Below, piece after piece: positions 9,613-22,642 of a DNA stretch of 64,000 bases (positions are counted from its first letter, which is position 1; each line of letters opens with the position of its first letter). This stretch comes from Xylogone sp. PMI_703 (taxonomy: Eukaryota; Ascomycota; Leotiomycetes), in contig JAJTUQ010000004.1 in NCBI GenBank assembly GCA_021399445.1, forward strand, positions 868,001 through 932,000, written 5' to 3'. The position numbers and the translations under genes were made by a program. The notes below the pieces were generated by a model. The model searched no databases, was not told the DNA's origin, and was given only the letters and a program-made list of their open reading frames with translations.

Positions 9613-10464
9613 ATGCAGTGGCTTATCACGGGTTGTTCTAGCGGGCTCGGCCTTGAACTGGCACGAGCTGTACTTGATGCTGGCCAGAATGTGATAGCGT
9701 CATCGCGGAATCCGGAAGCAAGCCCAGATATTGTTGCTGAGATCCAACAACGTGGTGGACACTGGATAGCCCTAGACACTGCTAGTAAGAACGTGGACAG
9801 GGTAATTGCAGAGGCAACAACGAAATACGGCAAGATAGATGTGCTTGTTAACAATGCTGGATACGCCGGAGGAGGAGTGCTAGAGACTCTTCCAATTGAG
9901 AATGCTGAACAGCTATTTGCTACCAACTTCTTCGGACCCATCCGCACGGCGCAGGCTGTCCTGCCATCTATGATTGAGCAAAAGAGTGGTACTGTTGTCA
10001 ATGTTGGTAGTGCTGTGTTCTGGCTTCCACCCCCGGGTGCCAGCGTTTACGCCGCTTCGAAATTTGCCCTTGAAGGAATCTCTGAAGCCCTGAACAGCGA
10101 GGTAGCCGACTTTGGTATTCGTGTCCTGATCGCAGAGCCAGGCGGTATGCGCACGTCGTTCCTTTCATCGACAAAAATCGCATCGTTGCCAAACATACCA
10201 CCCAAATACAAGGGTACGACGGTAGAACACTTCCTGAATGCAGTCTCAGGAGGTCAAGACTTTTGGACCCTCGACCCGAAGAGAGTCGCGGCAGCTATAG
10301 TGAAAGAAGTTTTGGAACCCACGCGGGACAAAGAGGGAAGGCCAATGCTCAGGATGCCTCTAGGAAAGGAATCCCTAGGTGGGATTAAGAACCGAGCTGA
10401 ACAGTACAGAATGATAGCAGAAACATTTGAGAGCGTTGCCCTACAGTGTGATTTCCCAGAATGA
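9613..10464 (+). CDS. Classical short-chain dehydrogenase/reductase
   Basis: An intronless 283-aa protein with the Rossmann cofactor motif TGCSSGLG at residues 6-13, NNAG after the fourth strand, the catalytic Ser in NVGSAV, and the Tyr/Lys pair in YAASK. Length and motifs fit classical NAD(P)-dependent SDRs of the bacterial oxidoreductase and retinol-dehydrogenase-like group. The SRNPE segment after strand beta2 suggests NADP(H) preference. Substrate unknown. It is divergent from a bZIP regulator and may be under its control. Confidence 0.92.
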   Translation: MQWLITGCSSGLGLELARAVLDAGQNVIASSRNPEASPDIVAEIQQRGGHWIALDTASKNVDRVIAEATTKYGKIDVLVNNAGYAGGGVLETLPIENAEQLFATNFFGPIRTAQAVLPSMIEQKSGTVVNVGSAVFWLPPPGASVYAASKFALEGISEALNSEVADFGIRVLIAEPGGMRTSFLSSTKIASLPNIPPKYKGTTVEHFLNAVSGGQDFWTLDPKRVAAAIVKEVLEPTRDKEGRPMLRMPLGKESLGGIKNRAEQYRMIAETFESVALQCDFPE

Positions 10465-10900
10465 CGGTAGCTCTGAGGGATAATGAATATTGAATGCTCA
10501 ATAAAGTTACATTATCTCTGAGCGATATAGTAAGAGATATTACTTTCTGATCAGCCTTAGGTTCAAATACACATTATATTCTCTTTTTTAAACTTCTAAG
10601 AGTTACTCTGCTTCATTAATCCACTGCCAATGACAAGCCGTATCAACCTGCCTATTCCGCTTATGCTCGTGAGAAAGCGAGCCAATTAACAATTATTTTG
10701 TATGCATCGTGCAGCTCGCCATTTCAATTAGCCATGTCCATCATTGGGTGGGTGGCTGAATGACAGCTTAAAAATCCGTACTCACCTAGAACAAGTACAA
10801 CCCCACTAAATCCAACTTGGGAGGATAACCTTACCACTCATGTGCTTCTATAGACACTTATCCTAAAATTTGATGAGACTTATCCTTTATCACTATCAAA
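10465..10900. other. Intergenic
   Basis: Nothing recognised apart from the 3' flank of the SDR and the promoter of the HET gene. Confidence 0.3.
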
Positions 10901-12902
10901 ATGGTTGATGACCTCTGTGGATCCTGCAAATGTGTTGTCGATAGGCTATCTAGTTATCTTGGAGAATCTCAGACAGGCGATAGGATCAGAGCCTCCGAGG
11001 ATGATGAGCGTAGAGGAAGACTACACAATATAAAGTATACAGCCTCCAGGAGCTCAGCGTCGGAAGGGTGTCCACTGTGTCAATTAGTTTTTACTGTATT
11101 GGATGAAGACCCCAAGAAGGAGCCGTTTAAAACAGAGTATTCCTATGCAATAACAGTGTTCGAATCATATGTGTGTATCGAGATATCAGACGAAGGCGGG
11201 ATTAAATACCCACTCCTGAGATATTATCGTGATAGAGGTAAATTATTCTGATTAACCATTAATACTGCCTCTACTAAGTATAATCTCAGATGGGCAGCTA
11301 CCGCAAGACGATATTATAGAAGGAAGAGGCCATTTTAAAAGTCCACTCCGGGCATTACAAGAACTAGGTATCCCATGGATTAAGGAATGCCACGAAAGTC
11401 ATCCAAACTACGCCCAGCCCTCAGAGAAACCGTTGCCAGCTCGAGTTTTGGTTGTCGGCAGTCCAGGGGAACCAATATACGTGCATGGTACTAATGGTAT
11501 ATCTGGGGATTATATGATATTGAGTCATTCCTGGGGTAAACGACCAACCTTAACAACTACTACATCAACTCTCACAGAACATCGGAATGGAATAGATCTT
11601 GGGCAACTACCGGCGACATTTGCGGACGCAGTGAGAGTGACCAGGATGGTGGGTATTAAATATTTATGGATTGATTCTTTGCGCATTATCCAGGATGATC
11701 CCAACGACTGGATGGTAGAGAGCGCTAAGATGCTTCAATACTACCGAAATGCCTATGCTACTATCTCCGCACTAGATACCAAAGATAGCTTTTCTGGTTT
11801 TCTACACGATAGACAGCCAAACGGTGTCCAAGTCTCTTCCTCTACCAACCTTTGTCTCAGAGATGTCTTCAAAAACCCAAGCTTCTCCGACATATTATCG
11901 GATTCTGTTCTGGAGCACCGCGCGTGGTGCTTTCAGGAGCGGCTGATCTCTACACGAATTCTCGTCTTTGGGCGCTCTGAATTGCTCTGGGAATGTCAAA
12001 CTCTTTCCCAGCGCGAGACTAGCACAAAAGTGAACGACGAATTTTCGACATTGTATAAGTTTAATATCGCACCTGAATATATGAAGCGCGCGTTCGTGGC
12101 ATGCACCTCGACAGATGACCTTATGAGCGTCTGGTACAATATCAGCCCACAGTATGCAAATCGAAATTTGACGAAGGAGACAGATATGTTGCCTGCCATT
12201 TCTGGGATAGCAAACTTTGTACAAGAAAAGACTGGATATACATATTTGCATGGATTATGGAAGGAGGAACTGTGGAAAGGACTCCTATGGCTTAAGCTGG
12301 AGAGTGGCCGACATACCGGCGCCCCAAGTTGGTCGTGGGCAGCTACTACTGGACCTATTGTGTATTCGGAGTTCAACTTTGATATATCGCCCCTTGCAAA
12401 AATTGAGATTTTACCTACAGCTACAGGAAATGAGACTGGAGAGATTCTAGTCCGAAGTAGATGCCGCGACATCGTGGTTCGAAAACCGGATCCCGCTAAG
12501 TTTGCCCCGGAACATACTTCTGAGTATTATTTCCGAGTAGCGGTACCAAACAACCACCTACACACGGACAAATCTCTCTGGATGTATGATGTTATGGTTG
12601 TTGTGGACGATACAGTGGTGGATGATCCTGAGAGGGGGAAATTGGGCCTGGCAAATCTGGATTGCGATGTAGAAGTCGGGGAAGGGAAGAGGTATAAAGC
12701 TATGGAAGTAGTGGAGAATCGGCCAAATAATGCCAATTTTACTACCCATCTCTACTTCTTAGTTTTAGAGCCGTGCCCAGGGAGGGAACAGAGGTGGAGA
12801 CGTGTAGGCTTGGGGGTCTCCAAATCAAACCATCCTCGCTCTTGGTGGGTGCCAGATCTACGATTCGAGGATTGTAAATATGAGGAGCTATATCTCATTT
12901 AG
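10901..12902 (+). CDS. HET-domain (heterokaryon incompatibility) protein with an altered core motif
   Basis: Exons 10901-11237 and 11290-12902 (52-bp intron with CTAAG branch region) give 649 aa. The N-terminus has two Cys pairs (CGSCKC, CPLC), common in this HET subgroup. The HET domain follows: SHSWGKRPTL, then LPATFADAVRVTRMVGIKYLW, then WIDSLRIIQDDPNDW, SAKMLQYYRNAYATISA, and RAWCFQERLISTRILVFG. Almost all members have Cys where this protein has Arg (WIDSLC to WIDSLR). A C-terminal beta-rich part has APSWSWA, also typical. The expected role is in programmed cell death during non-self fusion, with partner unknown. Confidence 0.9.
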
Positions 12903-13132
12903 GAATCTTTTTTACCTGTTCTATATACTGTAGGAGAACCAGGACCGAGGTATGGACTCACAGAAGCCTTTGTGAGGGGAGATAGATAGGATGCGTTAGT
13001 ATATACAGGCGGGAAACCACAGTCTAATCGACAACTTGCTCCTATATTATTCTTTATTGCTTTACCTCTGCAGTCTAAGCCAATTGCTACATTTTAAAGA
13101 ATCCCAGGATAATGATCACACAATATCGGCCT

Positions 13133-15145
13133 TTAACTAGTAGCATTCTGTTTGATGATTACCACCTCCTGCTTCCGTAACGATTTCTTAACTGGGTGAG
13201 GATCTGCGAAAATCTCATCGATCTCTTCCAGGCTTCTACCTTTTGTCTCAACAAAGAAGAGGTAAATAAACAAGATTCCAACAGCATCAATAGCCAAGTA
13301 CAGTATGTAAAATTTCCATCCCGAGTTCGTTATGCCAACTGGGGCTGCATATGTGTTGATGAAGCTAACAATGTTCAACCATAGACCAGACATCGCGAGG
13401 CCTTTTGCACGGGCGTTGTATGAGAGAACCTGGGAAGTGATTAGCTAACCTCAATGGCCCATGGAATCTAGTATTGTTACATACTTCGGCAGGATAGAGA
13501 GCTTGGCAGGGAGTCCACACGAAGGCGAAGGCAAAGAGAAAGACATAAACGAAAGAGATTCCGACGAGGCCAAGATTGTGATGAGTATTCTGAAGAGCAC
13601 TGCAGATTACTATCATGAGGACACAAAAGCTGCACACGGTACTCGAGCCCATTAACATTACTCTGCGACCTATTTACAATATTAGTTGAAGTGGAGTACA
13701 ACCTAGGGGTCTAGACTCACCGGCTTTATCAATAAAACGAACACCCAGGAGAGTCCCAACAGTCATAACAGGGCTTTGCAACGCATTCATGAGAAGCTGT
13801 TGCTTAGTTGAAGTGACACCGGCATTTTTGGCCATAAGCGGCATATAATAACTTTTCAATATTAGTCATGCATCTGTAAACTGTGACCCAAGACTACATA
13901 CCTAGTAGGTGGCAGGTCAATTTGTCCAAAGAAACCAACACACAGAACAAGAAAGGAACGATGACGAGCTCCTACACTATTAAATAGTTGGCGATAATCA
14001 TACCACCGCTATAATGTGTTAATACTGTGCAAAGATATTGAGTAAGAGTAGTACCTTGTCACTGCCTTCCGTTTCAATTGCAGTCCTCATTTCTTCCATT
14101 TCAATTTGCACAATTTCATGATCTGGATCACCTTCTCCATGATACCTGATATCAAATCAATAACTGAAAAATAGTTTGGGTAGATTACATTCTATACTTT
14201 GTCAAAATTGCGTGTGCCTCTCTCTCCTTGCCTCGACTCATCAGCCACCGTGGTGACTCAGGCAAGAACCACACAAAGGCGAGCACAATCGCACATGGAA
14301 TTCCTTGAGTAGCCATAGGGACGCGCCAGTTGACTTCACCATTAACGACATCAACGAGCCCATAGGTCAGCCCTGATAAAGTAATTAGTAGTGGTCTATT
14401 ATAAAGCAAGGGAACATACACGTAGATACAATAGCTCCAAGAAAGTATGACCCGTTGTAGAGTCCCATCATAACTCCACGATATGCAGGGTGAGATATTT
14501 CTACAGTGTAAGACTGAGCCGACGGGCCTAGTGACATTAGCCATGTGGCCGAACATAACAAGAAGTATCCTACCTAGTAGAACAGATCCTACACCAAGTA
14601 TAACTCGCCCAACGATCACATCTCTTCTTTTGAATGCCGCAGCTTGAACGACTGAACCAATGACGACGACGATATTCGCAATGATCATTCCCCATTTACG
14701 TCCAAAGCCATCAGCCAAAGGACCGGCTATGAATGAGCCGAGCACATTTCCTGGAAACAATAATTGGTATGTAGCTCTCTAGAATGAAGTGATTTGGGGA
14801 CATCATACCTAAAATGTATATAGCGGCTAAAAAGCCATCATTGGAGGCTACATTGGTACCGAAACGATGCTGGAAGTCAGGAAGAGCAGAAACACCGCCA
14901 AAGGTATTGCCATCAAAGCCATTCGCAGCGCTATTCATAAAAGCCACAAGAAGAATAGGATAAAGTTTCAGAAGAGAACTAGAGAAGGGATTCGTCTTCC
15001 TCTGTGCATTATAGGCGCTGAAGCGAGAATCTTGAGTCTGAACAACGGCTACTTGCTTAAGATCGGATTTGATGCCACTCTCATAATCCTCGACGTGAGA
15101 GTGCCTTGTCTTCTCATCACCTGTAAATGATACAACAGTCTCCAT
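13133..15145 (-). CDS. MFS sugar transporter, 9 exons
   Basis: Nine exons (15145-14809, 14750-14574, 14527-14420, 14372-14189, 14145-14055, 14008-13902, 13851-13721, 13669-13485, 13429-13133) separated by 43-58 bp GT-AG introns give 538 aa. The sugar-porter signatures are present: GPLADGFGRK (loop 2-3), WFLPESPRWL at the end of helix 6, a helix-7 segment near FGQIDLPP, and the C-terminal VETKGRSLEEIDEIF. It resembles fungal lactose permease-like and hexose/disaccharide H+ symporters at the plasma membrane. The reading frame is intact after splicing. The ATG at 15145 is the only in-frame Met before the first helix. Confidence 0.92.
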
Positions 15146-16124
15146 GTTCACCAAGTTAACGACTGAAGCATCTATGTCAAGGTTTTGGGTGGAGATGGCG
15201 ATATTACATTATCTTGACCATACTAAGCACCTTATATGGATAAATTGAACAACCCCTTACAACGCCCCCCGCACTTTCCCCGCATTCGCCCCGGAATACC
15301 ATGCCCGTAAAGTCGTGCGACACTGGACTAACTAGTAATAGTTTAAAAAAGCTTAAGTATATTTGCCTTGGAAGATGGTGCATTGAAACAGAAACGGGAC
15401 GGGTATTATCCATGAAACACGGAAGACTGTTCTCCGTTGTCTAAATACGGATGGTTGGCTGGCGCTATCAATGTAGATGGCTGTCATGGGCTATTCCCAG
15501 AATAGACTCACACTGATGTCTGTGGTAGATGTAGATATGATTGAATTCTCATAGGCAGGGAACTTCCAAGGCAGGCTGTGCTTGTCTACCTCCGTGATGA
15601 TAGCTTAGACAAGTTGCTGACATGAAGAACAAAGAGTAAAAATTGAATGCAAGAGGGCACTCCTATTACATTAAACATCTAATGAAAGAATTTTAGTTGA
15701 TTTTTATCATACATAGTGATTAAACTTGCTTATTTATATAGTTGCTTTACCAATGAAGTCGATACGCTGGTTAAATTAAAAGATGAAAAACGTGGAATAT
15801 GGAAGTCAAAATAAGGATTGAAGGAAAGTTAAGTTAAGGTTAAGTGATAAATATCTGTTCGCAGTTCTAGACATATGAATGTATGTATATATCTACAATT
15901 CATTGATTCTGGCTAGCCAGTGATTGCGCAATCTTCAGTCGCGCTTAAATCTCGAGGCTTCTGAGTCATTGCATGCTTCGCACAAAGCTGACTTAGAGAC
16001 CGTTGGCTTATAATCAACAAATCGTGACATTGCCAGTTGTATATTTAAAAACGATTACATAGTTCCCGAAGTTATATCTACTTGTCCTTCAACTAACCAC
16101 TGAGCCTCTGGTCGATATATTAGA
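15146..16124. other. Intergenic, divergent promoter between sugar transporter and kinase
   Basis: No gene seen in about 980 bp; AT-rich from 15650 to 15900. Confidence 0.35.
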
Positions 16125-17408
16125 ATGGCACCGCTTGAGAAAGCTGAAATGGATGCCCTCATTGCTCGGATCTTACAGCGTTTCTCTGGCACTCCTTATG
16201 CCTGCTCCTCTCTTATACAACTCACTAATGGCACGACTAATTTTGTTTTCCGTGGCACTCTAACCCATCCAATTGAGGGCGGAGCTGCTCCAACGGCCGC
16301 CACGACCGTGATCGTCAAACACTCGACCAGTTTTGCGGCGCTCAACAAGGACCTTCCTATTGATATATATCGCTGTGTAATTATCCCCGTGATGCAGATT
16401 CCTCCTAAAAACAAACTAGATTTAACCGTTCGCTAACTCCAAATCTCAGGTTATTGAAGAATTCATGCTCAATGCTCTACAAGACTTTCACCCCTCAGTC
16501 TCTAACATAAGAGTACCGCGTCTTTACTTCTTTGACGAAGAGACGAGCACTCAAATCTTGGAAGATATTACAGGTGTTGTTGATCTGAAGACAGTAATAG
16601 TGGCGCCAATGACAACTGGCCTTCTCTCGGAGTCGTTCATGAACCACATTGGCTATACTCTAGGGTCTTGGCTACGAGACTTTCATTCCTGGACTTCGGC
16701 GCCATCGCAATCCAATCTTTGCGCGAAGATTGAAAATAATAAAGCCATAAGACAGCTAAAATACGATATAACATTTGGTAGTTTTATCGAGGTACTTGAA
16801 CAATTTCTGGAAGTGCTAGGTCATAATAAGGAGATCTTGAAAAATATCAAGGACATGGCAACTAAAGACCTTCAGATAGAGGCGACTGAAGAGCTAGAAG
16901 GATGGGGAATCATCCACGGTGATTTCTGGACAGGCAAGTAAGCCTACTCTTCCGGTTCTAGTTCCTAGATTTATTCTAATAGGGTATATCCATTACTAGT
17001 GTTCTGCTTCCAGAAACAAAGCAGCCGCTTGCGGAGACTAAACTATTTGTTAATGACTGGGAATTTGCCCAGTTCGGCCATCGGGCATGCGACATCGGAC
17101 AAATGATTGGCGACTTATATGAGCGAAAACACTTTAACGGCGTCTCGGCCACCATATGGGCTATCGATGCGTTTATCGAGGGCTATGGTGCTATAAGTGA
17201 GGAGATGGCTTTCCGGGTTGCTGTCTATACGGGCTTACATCTCATTACTTGGGTAAAGAGGGGACCGCCAATCCATATGCGTCCGGCCTGGGCATCACGA
17301 GAGCGGGCTGTGGGGGCTGTGGAACTAGGCATGACATTTATATTGAAAGCACGGGACAAAGATAAGCAGTGGTTTGAGAGTAGTGTGTTGGCGGGCATGT
17401 TCCGATGA
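16125..17408 (+). CDS. APH-family (aminoglycoside/choline kinase-like) small-molecule kinase
   Basis: Exons 16125-16376, 16450-16937 and 17000-17408 give 382 aa. The N-lobe has LTNGTTNFVFRG (nucleotide-binding loop) and a VIVKH lysine strand. The C-lobe has IIHGDFWTGNVLL (Brenner-type catalytic loop) and NDWEFAQFG, which replaces the DFG motif. The second intron splits the Asn codon of TGN, and the family match after splicing confirms it. These ATP-dependent kinases phosphorylate small hydroxyl compounds; the substrate here cannot be told from sequence. No resistance function should be assumed. Confidence 0.85.
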
Positions 17409-18508
17409 TGTCTCGAGGCTCGAGAGCCTTATCCGTATAAGGCTCAACATGACCGATACACACACTCAATATACTATAGGCCGGGAAATTCCCTTTTTCG
17501 AGTAGCTTTATTTAGATTCTCTTTCCGTCACGAGCGTAATGGATTACAGACATCGCAAACTTTAGATTGGTATAGTTGAAGATGTCATACTTTGATAACT
17601 ATACAGCTGAAATGTAAAGTTTATCTTTAATTTTTTGTCATTCTCGAAATTACGACTGGGATTTTGTATGACTTTGATATCATAGTCGCAAGAGTCCAGC
17701 GCAATTAAATCATTGGAATGGTAATCTTGGCAGAGATAAGGAGATGTTTAGTGAACGAGCTGGAACAGATTTTGATTAAGGGTATGTGTGCACAGGCACG
17801 ACAGGCAACGTGTTATATCAGAATATACAGTAGACGGTATCATGGACCGTTATAGCGCTACTGCTAAAATAGAATGTAAAATCGCTTCATGATGTGGAGC
17901 CTGCTTGGAGTGAACTGATATAGCAGTGGATGTATAGTAGCACAGTCCCGTTTATATACGGAGTTGGTGATATCGCTACCAATGAGATCTTAGGAATCGA
18001 GCAGCCAAAGCCAGACGAGAAAGCCATCGTTGCTTATTCTTAATCAATCTAGTGCAACTCTGGTTAGCCATGCGAGTAGCGTATTATGCCTAGCTGTGCA
18101 ACGGACGAATACCGCTACCGCTCACACCTATTCTGAGCTTTAGAATGGGTCCAGTAAGAAAAATGATCAATTCCTACAGTATGGTATAATAAGGCCGAGT
18201 ACTCTCATCCACTTTCGTTTTTTTTTTCAGTGTCGATCCAATCGGAAGAATTGGATGGTACGGATAGTTGACGCCGTTGACTATCTTCGCCGCACCCTCA
18301 GAACGCATAGGACGTGTCATCAGCGTTATAGGATAACGTTAACCCGTACGTGAAGCATTAGCACTAATGCAAATATGTGCCACCCATGATGGGCTCTTTA
18401 TCTGTTATCTTAAGTATAAAATTTTTCGTTTGTCCTACCTTCGTACATCTTGCGACTGTATTGACGCGCTAGAAGGGAAAAAGAGCCAAGAGCCCAAGCA
18501 AAGGTACA
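17409..18508. other. Intergenic
   Basis: About 1.1 kb with no gene seen; one poly-T run near 18220. Confidence 0.35.
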
Positions 18509-19257
18509 ATGACTAACTTTCAACTCAGTAAAGCAGACGAGAGTGATGTCTCTGAGATCGCATGGGTTAATCTTGTGGCGTTCAATGACCTTGAAATATG
18601 GAGGGCCATGATGCAGGAAGTGGACCCTAGTGAGCTTCACAAGTTCTTAATCAATCTCTATGCGGAGAAGATTAAGCAACCCGAAATGACATACTACAAG
18701 GTGGTAGATCTTGACACAGGGTATGCTAGACTCCTCATGTACTGGCCAGTCTGAGATTAATATTAGCCAAACAGTCGATTAGCCGGTTGTACCGGTCTTT
18801 CGATGCCTATTGCAGAACCCCCAGCAGAAAAGCATCCGCCTATGCCTCAAGGGATACAAGAAAAGCTAGCTGGGCAGTTCTTCGGAGTTATGTTGGGCAG
18901 GTCAAAAAATTTCGGATTCGATCCTACGAAACATTGTCGTGAGTGCTAGTTGAATACGTTATCTTGCCATAATTCTCATGGAGCTGTTTAGATCGAGTCG
19001 GGACATTTGTTCACCCAGATTACCAAAGACAAGGTGTCGGCACTCTGCTAACACGCCATTGCAACAAAGTAGCCGACGAAGCTGGGTTTCCCACCTACGT
19101 TGGAGCGGCATCAACGTCAGCGGTTTTGTTTAGAAAAGAAGGATTTCAGGAAATTGACTGTTTAGAAACAAAAATTGAGGATTTTGGCGGGCCCAAAGGA
19201 GTTGATAGATCGTACGTGCTACTTCGACCACTTCAATCAGAAATATTGGCCAAGTGA
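18509..19257 (+). CDS. GNAT-family N-acetyltransferase
   Basis: Exons 18509-18719, 18783-18938 and 18992-19257 give 210 aa. The start ATG begins the typical N-terminal strand FQLSKADESDVSEI. After splicing, the acetyl-CoA motif A appears as VGTFVHPDYQRQGVGTLL (Q/R-x-x-G-x-G/A core RQGVGT), followed by the alpha-helix CNKVADEAG and SAVLFRKEGF near the C-terminus. Fungal relatives of this size are uncharacterised acetyltransferases of amines or small molecules. Frame intact. Confidence 0.87.
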
Positions 19258-20267
19258 GCACATCCGTTTCATTCTCTTCACAACGCGTTTTCCCCGGGTG
19301 ATGGCATATATATTCAGCGTGGCTGAGATTCCCGAGCTACTCCAGATAAATGAATCTCTAACAATTGGTACCACTACGATTTATCAGGTGTGACCCATTA
19401 CTTACAAACTGAATTTCTTCTATTCGACTTTCGGTTTCTGCTGTCACTAGTACGACAGTGCTTACAGGTATCGTATAGCTCAGTTTGCCATAACGTCTAT
19501 TTAAACATCAGATGTCATCCTTGGCATAGTTGAAGATTAGTATTCAATAATTCAGCCACCTATGTATTTATGCATAACCATTTTGATTTTGATGGCTCCG
19601 GTGATCGCCCTTTTCCCCCGCAATCCGTAACAAATGCATCTCCACGATATCCCGAGAAAGTGGAGTTCGATCCTGCACATCGTATTTGCCATTTACAGGA
19701 CTCTTTCTCAGTCGGGAGATGTCTTGAACTTTACATTACCATTTATTTTGGGTTTGATCTGAGATAGTGATACGTGAAAAGAGATACTTCTCACCAACAC
19801 TGTTGGTAGAACCGTCTTTAGCATGCCGCTAACCCAACCGCTACTATCCAGATACAAGCCCAGGTCTACATTGGGCCGCTCTTGCATATTCCCCATACTC
19901 GCACGCATGCGGGGAAGGCTTCTTCAGTGGCAAGAGATCAATGATTTGGCACTCGATACCTCTTCTAGCTTTTGCGCTACCTTTGTCGCTGGTACACACT
20001 TCGCAACCCCACAGTGCCGGGTTCCAGTTTCCGTTGATTTGAGGTGGCTCCAAGATCGCAAGAAGAGCTGTTTGCCATAGCTGGCGATGAAGCCTTTGTA
20101 GGCTATGTGCGCCTGGAATAACCATTTGGATTCGAAAGCAATACACTCTGGTTGTTCATATTGATTGCTTAGCATCAGTGATTTGATACCGGTTCGTACT
20201 GAAACCATAGATCCGTCATTCCAGCGCGAGACACTTGTCGCAACGATCGCAACGTTTTGTCTTCAAA
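19258..20267. other. Intergenic
   Basis: About 1 kb. Several short open frames exist on both strands (for example 20208-19844, minus), but none shows a known motif or consistent splicing. Confidence 0.3.
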
Positions 20268-22181
20268 ATGGGGGAGATCCAACATTCTATTTTGTACCCC
20301 CATGACTATCAAATCCTAGAGCAGCCCATCGGCACTAGGCGTCATGTCCGAATCGTTACTATAGGCGCTGGTGCCAGCGGCCTGAACATGATCCACACTG
20401 TGCGCAAACACCTTACGGACTATACTCACGTCCTTTACGAAAAGGACGCCGACGTTGGTGGCACCTGGTTCGAGAACCGTTATCCTGGATGTAAATGTGA
20501 TGTCCCGTCACATAACTACCAGTTCTCATGGAAGCCGAACCATGGCTGGACAAGATTCCACTCCGGAGCGGCAGAAATCCGGGCGTATTTCAGGAAGTTA
20601 TGTGAAGATGAGGATATGTTGAAATGTATCAAGCTGCAACATAAGGTTGTCGGGGCAGTATGGGACGATGAGGCAGGCATATGGCGATTGCGAATTGAGA
20701 ATCTCAGAAGTAGAGAGATTATCGACGATACATGTCACTTTTTATTAGATGGCTCTGGGATCCTGAAGTACGTGACGCTGCAACGAATTTTTGATACCTG
20801 ACTGATACCTTTAGCAACTGGAAATGGCCCGCTATCAAGGGGTTACACAAATTCAAGAAAGACATAATCCACAGCGCGAACTGGCCCGAGTCATTTGATT
20901 ATCGGGGTAAAAGGGTGGCGGTTATTGGAAACGGTTCATCTGGAGTTCAGATCGTACCCACTATTCAGCCTGGTATGTCATCTCTACCATGATTCTCTTC
21001 AGACAGTAGTCCTCACACTACACCTAGATGTCTCCAAGCTTGTACACTTTATGCGGTCACCCACATGGATAACCCGACCAGCGTTAGAAAGAATGTCAGT
21101 TAGTTCTGCGGCCAAAGCTGTAGCAAGTATTGAGATGGATGGAGACAAGTTCACAGAAGCACAAATCAAGAAATTCAAAGAAGACCCTGATTTTTATCTG
21201 AAATTTGTTAAAGCCACAGAGGAGGTAGTGAATTCTAAATTTAAGATTGTAAGTACAAGTTCTCTCTTGAGATAGACGGCTGCTAATTAAATGGGCTAGC
21301 TCGTAAATGATTCTGCTGGCGCAGCCGCGGCAAGAAAGGATCTGACAGCGTATATGACAGAAGAGCTTCAGAATGATAAGAGGCTCATGGATATTTTAAT
21401 TCCAAAATTCCCCGTTGGCTGTCGTCGTATTACTCCCGCAGTTGGCTATTTACCCTCCTTGCACAAGGAAAATGTCGAAGTGGTAACAGAGCTAATTGAG
21501 GAGATTGTACCAGAGGGATTGAAGACATCTAGTGGCAAGGTTTATGAAGTTGATGCCATCATCTGCGCAACTGGTTTCGACGTGGGATTCGTCCCTCGCT
21601 TCCCTCTGATAGGAACAAATGGAAACTTGCAAGATGTGTGGAGCAAAGCCGCTCGTCCAGCTGCCTACATGTCTTGTGCAGTTCCAAACGTACCAAACTA
21701 CTTCAGTATATTGATCAACCACCTGCCGTTATGAATCATGGCTAATAGTGATATAGTGTTTCTTGGTCCTAATGCTCCCATCGGCCATGGCAGTGTCCTC
21801 ACAATCACGGAGCACATAGCGAAGTACATCGTCAAGATGATTAAGAAATGTCAAATTGAAAACATTAAAGCTTTAGAACCAAAAGCTGAGGCTGTCCGAG
21901 ATTTCATGGAGCACATCGATAAGCTTATGCCGCGCACCGCCTGGGCAGGCACCTGTAGCTCGTGGTTTAAGAATGGCAGGACAGATGGGCCAGTCACAGC
22001 GCTTCATCCTGGCAGTAGGATTCATTGGTTTCAGATGCTAGAGGTTCCTCGCGGAGAAGACTATAATTATACTTATTTATCAAGTAACAGATATGCATAC
22101 TTGGGGAACGGATATGGGACTAAAGAGTTAGGGGAGGGAGATCCGACGTGGTACTTGGACGACCCTGATGCACTGATCTAA
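20268..22181 (+). CDS. Baeyer-Villiger-type FAD monooxygenase
   Basis: Exons 20268-20767, 20815-20972, 21028-21248, 21300-21705 and 21757-22181 give 569 aa. Two Rossmann motifs are seen: GAGASG (FAD) near residue 30 and GNGSSG (NADPH) near residue 208. Other class markers are DVGGTWFENRYPGCKCD, GILNNWKWP, CATGFDVGF and FLGPNAPIGHGS. The Baeyer-Villiger fingerprint FxGxxxHxxxW(P/D) lies near residues 185-196, but its Gly is Lys (FKKDIIHSANWP). Such enzymes insert oxygen next to a ketone or oxidise N/S atoms. A stop at about 21732 is inside intron 4. The next gene downstream on the same strand encodes a metallo-beta-lactamase-fold hydrolase, which could open a lactone product (inference). Confidence 0.9.
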
Positions 22182-22642
22182 TTATCAATAAAGCTAGCCG
22201 TGATGCCTTGCATTTCTTATGCCTTACGAGGAAGAATACGGATTTACTAGAAAGATATATCTTGTATGAAACTACCTTTTTTAACGTCTATTTTTATCTT
22301 ACTATCGATATAAGATGAGGATATTTGTTCACTTCGCACCAATAGTCTCTGGCGTATTAAAGAGATCAATATATTCTACCCTATCCGCCCGATAATTGAA
22401 TTTTGTATATAGTATTATGACTTGTTTCATCACCACTAGCAATTGTTATGTTGAGATTGTGAGCACTCTCTTTACCTCTACCTTCCTATTGCGTCTTGGG
22501 CGCTGGTGACATCAGTAGAATCGGAGAGATAACGACTGCACCTTCCCCGCATCCCACTATAATCTACTGAAGAACACATCGTTCGAATTATCATCACGAG
22601 ACTACAATCGAGCCTAATTGAAGAATTGTACAGGAGCCCAAT
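22182..22642. other. Intergenic
   Basis: Nothing recognised. Confidence 0.3.

Noticed and set aside
13430..13484. Suspected frameshift near the end of the first sugar transporter
   Set aside because: Re-reading the strand gives GTT-CTC-TCA-TAC after the intron, in frame with the family motif EVLSYNARAKG.
19844..20208. Overlapping minus-strand open frames of 94-100 codons upstream of the monooxygenase
   Set aside because: No motif, no consistent splice partners, and two overlapping frames of similar quality; likely chance.
21706..21756. Apparent premature stop in the Baeyer-Villiger-type monooxygenase
   Set aside because: The stop lies in a 51-bp intron; splicing restores NYFMFLGPNAPIGHG.
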